Assembly (NCBI GenBank): GCA_007133115.1
Contig: SLNI01000179.1
Coordinates: 1-8,734, forward strand
Length of the DNA: 8,734 nt
Origin: Thioalkalivibrio sp.
Lineage (GTDB): Bacteria; Pseudomonadota; Gammaproteobacteria; Ectothiorhodospirales; Ectothiorhodospiraceae
Direction: 5' to 3'
The translations under genes were made by a program, and so were the position numbers. Of this stretch, positions 5,230 through 8,734 are shown one piece after another. The first letter of the stretch is position 1, and the number at the start of each line of letters is the position of its first letter. Below the pieces are notes generated by a model. That model saw only the letters and a program-made list of their open reading frames with translations. It ran no database searches and was not told where the DNA came from.

Positions 5230-5976
5230 ATGCCAGCGCGCACAGACCGGCCAGCGGAATCACGGAGCTCGGAGACGGTGGTTTTCGAGACCCGCGGTCT
5301 TACCAAAACCTACCGGATGGGTGAGGTGGAGATCCACGCCCTGCGCGGTGTGGACCTCGATCTGTACGCGGCTGAACTGGTCGTGATGCTGGGCGCCTCG
5401 GGTTCGGGAAAATCGACGCTGCTGAACATCATGGGTGGGCTGGATACCGCGACCGGGGGGCGCGTGCGCTACCGCGACCAGGATCTGACCCGGGCGTCGG
5501 ACCACGCACTGACCGAGTTCCGGCGCGACCACGTTGGGTTCGTGTTCCAGTTCTACAATCTCATCGCAAGCCTGACCGCGCGGGAGAACGTCGCGATCGT
5601 CACGGACATCAGCCGGCATCCGATGGCGCCCGAGGAGGCCCTGGGCCTGGTCGGGCTAGAGGATCGCCTGGATCATTTCCCGTCCCAGCTCTCCGGCGGC
5701 GAACAGCAGCGGGTGGCGATCGCACGGGCCATCGCCAAGCAACCGGCCGTCCTGCTCTGTGACGAGCCGACCGGGGCGCTGGATTCGAAGACCGGCATCC
5801 GTGTGCTCGAGGCGCTCGAACACATCAACCGGGAGATGCAGACGACCGTTGCGATCATCACCCACAACGAGGTGATCGGGGAGATGGCCGACCGCGTGGT
5901 GCGTCTGCACGATGGTCGGGTGGTGGATATCCACACGAACGCGCAGCGTCGTGCACCCGCCGAGCTTCACTGGTAG
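5230..5976 (+). CDS. ABC exporter ATP-binding protein (MacB/LolD type)
   Basis: A 248-residue ATPase of the MacB/LolD/FtsE class, which powers mechanotransmission-type exporters rather than ordinary importers. All motifs are intact (numbered from the ATG): Walker [10 protein letters not shown] (55-63), Q-loop FVFQFYNL with Gln107, signature LSGGEQQR (154-161), Walker [13 protein letters not shown] (174-185) and the switch His212 in IITHN. It is cytoplasmic and should pair with the FtsX-type permease encoded 10 bp downstream. The ATG at 5230 is preferred. A GTG at 5200 in the same frame would add ten residues but has no ribosome binding site and lies beside the palindrome. GAGGG lies only one or two bases before the ATG, too close for normal use, so translation may be leaderless or weak. 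An N-terminal stretch of about 15 polar residues precedes the first strand. Confidence 0.9.
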   Translation: MPARTDRPAESRSSETVVFETRGLTKTYRMGEVEIHALRGVDLDLYAAELVVMLGASGSGKSTLLNIMGGLDTATGGRVRYRDQDLTRASDHALTEFRRDHVGFVFQFYNLIASLTARENVAIVTDISRHPMAPEEALGLVGLEDRLDHFPSQLSGGEQQRVAIARAIAKQPAVLLCDEPTGALDSKTGIRVLEALEHINREMQTTVAIITHNEVIGEMADRVVRLHDGRVVDIHTNAQRRAPAELHW

Positions 5977-5986
5977 CGCCGGACAT

Positions 5987-8350
5987 ATGCGCGCCCTGAA
6001 CCGCAAGCTGTTCCGCGATCTTTTCGCGTTGAAGGGGCAAGCCGCAGCGATCGCGGCGGTGATTGCCAGTGGCGTCATGACCCTGATCATCTCGGTGAGC
6101 ACGCTGGATGCGCTCTCGCTGACGCAGCAGCGTTTCTACCAGGACTACCACTTCGCCGATGTCTTCGCGGACCTCAAGCGCGCCCCGGACAGCCTGACCG
6201 AGCGGCTGCGTGAGATTCCCGGGGTGAATCAGGTCGAGACGCGCGTGCAGGCTCCCGTTCGGATGGAGGTGCCCGGTTTCGCGGATCCCGTGCGCGGATT
6301 GCTGCTCTCGATCCCGGACGGCCGCCAGCCAGTGCTGAACCAGCTGCATCTGCGCGAAGGGCGGTTGCCGGATTCCGGACGCTCCGACCAGGTCGCGATC
6401 AGTGATGCGTTTGCCGAAGCGCACGCCCTGCGCGCCGGCGATGGACTCCGGGTAATCATCAACGGACGCATGACCACGCTCCGGGTCAGTGGCGTTGTGC
6501 TGTCACCCGAGTTCATCTACCAGATCGCGCCGACGGACCTCCTGCCGGATTACGAGCGCTACGGCATTCTCTGGATGAACCGCCGGGCGCTGGCCCACGC
6601 CTATGGCATGGACGGCGCCTTCAACAATGTTGTTGTGAGCCTGCAGGCGGGTGCTACGTCGGCAGCCGTCATCGATCACCTGGATCGACTCCTGGCTCGC
6701 TATGGGGGAATCGGTGCCTACGGCCGAGAGGACCAACCCTCGCATCGCTTCCTGCACGAGGAACTGCGGCAGCTGCGAGCGCAGGCAGTCATCCTGCCGA
6801 CCATTTTCCTGCTGGTCTCCGCTTTTCTGCTGAATGTGGTGATGGGCCGCATCATCCGTTCCCAGCGCGAGCAGGTCGCAGTGCTGAAAGCCTTCGGCTA
6901 CCGCAATCGCGACATCGCGGCGCACTACGGGATGCTGACCGGGCTGATCGTGCTGGCCGGCTGCGCGCTGGGGGTCGGCCTCGGCGTCTGGGCGGGCACT
7001 CACCTGGCTGCGATCTACACGGAATACTTCCGGTTTCCCGAACTGCGGTTCCGCTTGCAGGCCTGGGTGCTGGTGCTCGCAGTGGCGGTTGCCGCGGGTG
7101 CGGCGATGTTGGGTACGCTGCGCTCGGTCTGGAGCTCGGTGAGTCTCCCTCCGGCCGAGGCGATGCGTCCGGAGCCGCCGGCACGTTTCCGCAGAAGCCT
7201 CCTCGAACGCGTCGTGCCGGACCGCTGGCTTGACCAGGGCACACGGATCGTCCTGCGCAACCTGGGTCGGCATCCCGCGAAAGCGGGCCTGTCGGTGCTG
7301 GGCATCGCGATGTCGGTGGGCCTGCTGGTGATGGGGGCATACCAGATCGGCGCGGTGAATCACATGCTCGACACCCAGTACCGCCTGGTGCTGCGCATGG
7401 ATGTGCATCTGACCTTCAGTGATCCGACGCCGGCGCGGGTGGCTGCGGAGTTGCGGCACCAGCCTGGGGTGCTGGGTGTTGAAACCTATCGCAGCGTGCC
7501 GGTCCGCCTGCTGGCCGGGCATCGCGAATACCGGACCGCGATCCAGGGACTGGACGAGCGCCCCCGCTTGCGCCAGCTGCTCGATGCCGGCAGACAGCCG
7601 CAGAGTCTGCCCCCCGAGGGGCTTTTGCTGACCGGATACCTCGCGCGCGACCTCGGTCTCGAAGTCGGTGATTCGGTGCAGGTGGAGGTTCTGGAAGGCC
7701 ATCGCCGGACGGTGCGGCTGCCCCTCGTCGGGGTGGTGGACGAGCCTCTGGGGGTCAGCGCCTACATGCGCCGCGATGCGTTGAACCGGATGATGCGCGA
7801 AGGCCCGGTGGTTTCGGGTGCCTGGTTACTGGTCGACCGTTCCCTGGAGCCCGCTTTGTTCGAGCGCCTCTGGGATCTTCCGGGTGTCGCCGGAATCGGG
7901 ATGATTGCGGATGCGGAACGCAACATCCGTGAGTACATGGGCGACACCATCCTGATGTTCGCGCTGGTGTTCGTTCTGCTCGCGGGTTCGATCGCGTTTG
8001 CCGTGGTCTACAACAATGCGCGGATTGCATTCGCCGAACGTGCTCGGGAGCTCGCGACCCTGCAGGTTCTCGGCTATTCGCGCGCGGAAGTGAGTGCCAT
8101 CCTGGTCGGAGAGATCATGGCGCTGACGGTGGTGGCGCTGCCCGTCGGCTGGGCGATCGGTACCGGTTTCGCCTGGGCGCTGAACCAGGCGTTCAGCATG
8201 GACATGTTCCGGATCCCGCTGGTGCTGACCCCGGGTGCCTACGGTTTTGCCACGGCGGCAGTGCTGGCCGCGTCGGCGGTGGCTGCGGTACTGGTGGTTC
8301 GTCGTCTGCACCGTCTCGACAAGGTTTCGGTGCTCAAGGCAGTGGAGTGA
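5987..8350 (+). CDS. ABC exporter permease with two FtsX domains
   Basis: A 787-residue inner-membrane permease, the partner of the preceding ATPase. It follows the duplicated FtsX plan: a first membrane helix (17-40), a large periplasmic region (about 45-265), three helices (267-290, 316-344, 358-378), a short cytoplasmic link, a fifth helix (433-455), a second periplasmic region (about 460-650) and three more helices (655-678, 705-731, 751-771), ending in a basic cytoplasmic tail. Both FtsX repeats carry the typical coupling segment after the first helix of their bundle: REQVAVLKAFGYRNRDI (294-310) and RARELATLQVLGYSRAEV (685-702). The first half has the larger periplasmic domain. The start at 5987 follows the ATPase stop by 10 bp with no clear Shine-Dalgarno site, so translation is probably coupled; an earlier in-frame start at 5912 lies inside the ATPase gene and is rejected. 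The substrate is unknown; lipids, peptides or drugs are all possible for this class. Confidence 0.9.
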   Translation: MRALNRKLFRDLFALKGQAAAIAAVIASGVMTLIISVSTLDALSLTQQRFYQDYHFADVFADLKRAPDSLTERLREIPGVNQVETRVQAPVRMEVPGFADPVRGLLLSIPDGRQPVLNQLHLREGRLPDSGRSDQVAISDAFAEAHALRAGDGLRVIINGRMTTLRVSGVVLSPEFIYQIAPTDLLPDYERYGILWMNRRALAHAYGMDGAFNNVVVSLQAGATSAAVIDHLDRLLARYGGIGAYGREDQPSHRFLHEELRQLRAQAVILPTIFLLVSAFLLNVVMGRIIRSQREQVAVLKAFGYRNRDIAAHYGMLTGLIVLAGCALGVGLGVWAGTHLAAIYTEYFRFPELRFRLQAWVLVLAVAVAAGAAMLGTLRSVWSSVSLPPAEAMRPEPPARFRRSLLERVVPDRWLDQGTRIVLRNLGRHPAKAGLSVLGIAMSVGLLVMGAYQIGAVNHMLDTQYRLVLRMDVHLTFSDPTPARVAAELRHQPGVLGVETYRSVPVRLLAGHREYRTAIQGLDERPRLRQLLDAGRQPQSLPPEGLLLTGYLARDLGLEVGDSVQVEVLEGHRRTVRLPLVGVVDEPLGVSAYMRRDALNRMMREGPVVSGAWLLVDRSLEPALFERLWDLPGVAGIGMIADAERNIREYMGDTILMFALVFVLLAGSIAFAVVYNNARIAFAERARELATLQVLGYSRAEVSAILVGEIMALTVVALPVGWAIGTGFAWALNQAFSMDMFRIPLVLTPGAYGFATAAVLAASAVAAVLVVRRLHRLDKVSVLKAVE

Positions 8351-8351
8351 C

Positions 8352-8357
8352 GAGGAG
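8352..8357 (+). promoter_or_regulatory. Ribosome binding site of the adaptor gene
   Basis: GAGGAG lies nine bases before the ATG at 8367, just after the permease stop codon. It supports the adaptor start. Confidence 0.65.
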
Positions 8358-8366
8358 AAGCGTTGG

Positions 8367-8734
8367 ATGAAACTGCGCAGGAAAGTGTTCTGGGGCGTGG
8401 CGATCCTTGCGGTCGTTGCGGGGCTGGTCTGGGCTCTGATGCCGGCGCCGGTCCCGGTCAGCGCCACCGAGGTCAAAAGTGGTCCGTTCGTCGAGTTCGT
8501 GGAGGAAGAGGGCCGCACCCGGCTTCGGAATTCGTTCGCGATCTCGGCACCGATCAGCGGTTTCCTGCAACGCGTGCAACTGGAGGCCGGTGACCCCGTG
8601 GAGCTGGGGCAGGCGGTGTTCCGGCTGGAGCCTCTTCCGGTCCCCGCACTCGATGCCCGCAGCCTGGAACAGGCGCGCGAAAACCTTTCCGCGAGTCGCG
8701 CCCGTCTGGATACCGCTCGCGCCAATCTCGAGAC
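8367..8734 (+). CDS. HlyD-type periplasmic adaptor of the ABC exporter (cut by the right edge)
   Basis: The first 122 codons of a membrane-fusion protein; the rest lies beyond the window. A basic start (MKLRRK) and a membrane segment (about 8-25) anchor it in the inner membrane. Residues 32-48 (VSATEVKSGPF...EEE) give the first barrel strand. AISAPISGFLQRVQLEAGDPVELGQ (58-82) is the first half of the lipoyl-like domain, with the family's SG.....V..GD.V..GQ pattern. From about 96 onward (DARSLEQARENLSASRARLDTARANLE) begins the alpha-helical hairpin that reaches towards an outer-membrane channel. It follows the permease by 16 bp with its own good ribosome binding site, so ATPase, permease and adaptor form one operon resembling MacAB with a separate ATPase. 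No outer-membrane factor is visible in the window. Confidence 0.88.
   Translation, partial: MKLRRKVFWGVAILAVVAGLVWALMPAPVPVSATEVKSGPFVEFVEEEGRTRLRNSFAISAPISGFLQRVQLEAGDPVELGQAVFRLEPLPVPALDARSLEQARENLSASRARLDTARANLE

Noticed and set aside
6503..7702. A 399-codon open frame on the minus strand opposite the permease gene
   Set aside because: Its composition is rich in His, Arg and Gln, as expected of antisense GC-rich coding DNA, with no recognisable domain. The plus-strand permease explains the region fully.
7826..8725. A 299-codon minus-strand frame at the right end
   Set aside because: It overlaps the end of the permease and the start of the HlyD adaptor, both well supported on the plus strand.

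Overview
The window is GC-rich, densely packed bacterial chromosome with good Shine-Dalgarno sites at several starts. The gene content (DUF3617 protein, MOSC protein, PfkB-family adenosine kinase, ArfB, barnase/barstar pair, MacB-type exporter with HlyD adaptor) suggests a high-GC Gammaproteobacterium, possibly of the Ectothiorhodospiraceae/Chromatiales type. That placement is an inference from gene style; no rRNA or other taxonomic marker is present. I see no tRNA, rRNA, CRISPR array, insertion sequence or prophage gene.

Layout from left to right. Positions 1-277 hold no gene I can support, apart from a possible fragment running off the left edge. A secreted DUF3617 protein (278-697, +) converges on a two-gene minus-strand unit: an adenosine kinase-like PfkB protein (2176-1244) and a MOSC-domain protein (1244-720), joined by a TGATG stop/start overlap. 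Divergent from the kinase is the ribosome-rescue hydrolase arfB (2270-2707, +). After 90 bp with a small hairpin comes an exported guanyl-specific ribonuclease of the barnase/RNase Sa type (2798-3238). Its stop codon overlaps the start of a barstar-type inhibitor (3238-3648), again as TGATG. A small minus-strand protein that looks like a degenerate response-regulator receiver (4052-3672) faces the barstar gene. A metallo-beta-lactamase-fold hydrolase (4259-5176, +) follows, and then a probable exporter operon: ABC ATPase (5230-5976), large FtsX-type permease (5987-8350) and the first 122 codons of a HlyD-type periplasmic adaptor (8367 to the right edge).

How the genes may work together. The RNase and barstar genes form a toxin and immunity pair: the enzyme is sent across or into the inner membrane while the inhibitor protects cytoplasmic RNA. 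The ATPase, permease and adaptor should assemble a MacAB-like efflux or lipid-export machine; no outer-membrane component is visible here. The kinase and MOSC genes are probably co-translated, but their functional link is unknown. The most interesting points are an RNase that lacks one of the two conserved active-site arginines beside an inhibitor with intact contact residues, a receiver-like protein without the phosphorylation residues, and palindromes in front of the exporter operon and the hydrolase gene.
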